The notes beneath the pieces were generated by a model. The model was not told the origin of the DNA. It ran no database searches and saw only the letters and a list, made by a program, of their open reading frames with translations. Positions 6,063 through 6,279 of a stretch of DNA of 6,279 bases are shown piece after piece; positions within the stretch are counted from its first letter, which is position 1; each line of letters begins with the position of its first letter. The position numbers and the translations under genes were made by a program. The DNA is from an uncultured Verrucomicrobiota bacterium. GTDB lineage: Bacteria; Verrucomicrobiota; Verrucomicrobiia; Limisphaerales; UBA9464. The DNA lies in assembly GCA_903925515.1 (NCBI GenBank), contig CAIYFP010000171.1:1-6279 (forward strand), written 5' to 3'.

Positions 6063-6279
6063 CTTGCGGCCAATGCGCCGCGGGCGGCGATGCAGGGCGG
6101 GCGAGGACGCGCGCTGGATTCAGGCTAAGCCGGAACGATTCAGTTGGATCAGTCGTGCTTGCTCGATCTGCTTGCGCAAATCCTTCGTCGTTCGCTCGTT
6201 ACGGGCCTCGCACCGGCCCGCGCCTCGCTCACTCCTCGGCTGGCGCAAGCATCTGCTTCGCCATCACTTCCCTCCCAAC
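6063..6279. other. Region upstream of the ClpX-like gene, with lower-GC edge segment
   Basis: The first 60 bases are GC-rich leader without an obvious promoter. From about 6121 the composition changes: 6121-6200 is about 54% GC against about 70% elsewhere. On the minus strand GGGAGGG precedes ATG at 6264, but that frame closes after 11 codons (MAKQMLAPAEE, stop at 6229). A second minus-strand frame ends at 6120 with a plausible coding-like tail KDLRKQIEQARLIQLNRSGLA but has only TTG (6248) as a start. A plus-strand frame from TTG 6144 is open to the edge. None can be called a gene with confidence. Confidence 0.4.
6169..6251. repeat. Nested inverted repeats near the right edge
   Basis: Outer arms TGCTTGCGC (6169-6177) and GCGCAAGCA (6243-6251) are exact complements. 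Inside them, CGGGCC (6202-6207) and GGCCCG (6215-6220) form a 6-bp stem with a 7-nt loop. The arrangement could fold as a long imperfect hairpin in RNA or as a cruciform, and would fit a dispersed palindromic repeat or a structured leader RNA. The long distance between the outer arms keeps confidence modest. Confidence 0.45.

Overview
The window is a GC-rich stretch (roughly 70% G+C by eye) of a bacterial chromosome with five convincing protein genes. No rRNA, tRNA, CRISPR array or transposase is visible. High GC, few Shine-Dalgarno sequences, a ClpX-like ATPase that is not canonical ClpX, and a short 'TCGCGTCC' tandem repeat together suggest a Verrucomicrobiota/Planctomycetota-type organism. 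That assignment is an inference from style and remembered families, not proven by a marker gene.

Left part, plus strand (68-2632): a COG0523/CobW-family metallochaperone GTPase with an unusual insert that includes a very His-rich segment, followed after 30 nt by an eight-repeat WD40 propeller protein. They look like a two-gene operon for metal (most likely zinc) trafficking. A perfect 7+7 bp inverted repeat lies 37 bp before the GTPase start and could be an operator, or the end of an upstream gene's terminator.

Middle, minus strand (2769-4420): an exported, low-complexity, probably disordered 386-aa protein and a small 164-aa putative lipoprotein. The stop of the first and the GTG start of the second share the bases GTGA, so they are almost certainly translationally coupled. 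Neither has a function I can name; both probably act in the cell envelope. This pair converges on the WD40 gene across a 136-bp gap. Upstream of it is a 355-bp gene-free stretch with a tandem octamer repeat and a hairpin.

Right part, minus strand (4776-6062): a ClpX-like AAA+ unfoldase that keeps the complete ATPase and pore-1 machinery but lacks the N-terminal zinc-binding domain, has no recognisable IGF loop (the ClpP-docking loop of ClpX), and has a changed RKH loop. It may be a ClpP-independent remodeller or use another partner. Beyond it, the last 160 bp drop in GC, contain nested inverted repeats, and are open in several frames. They may be a repeat element, a structured RNA, or the fragmentary end of something beyond the window.
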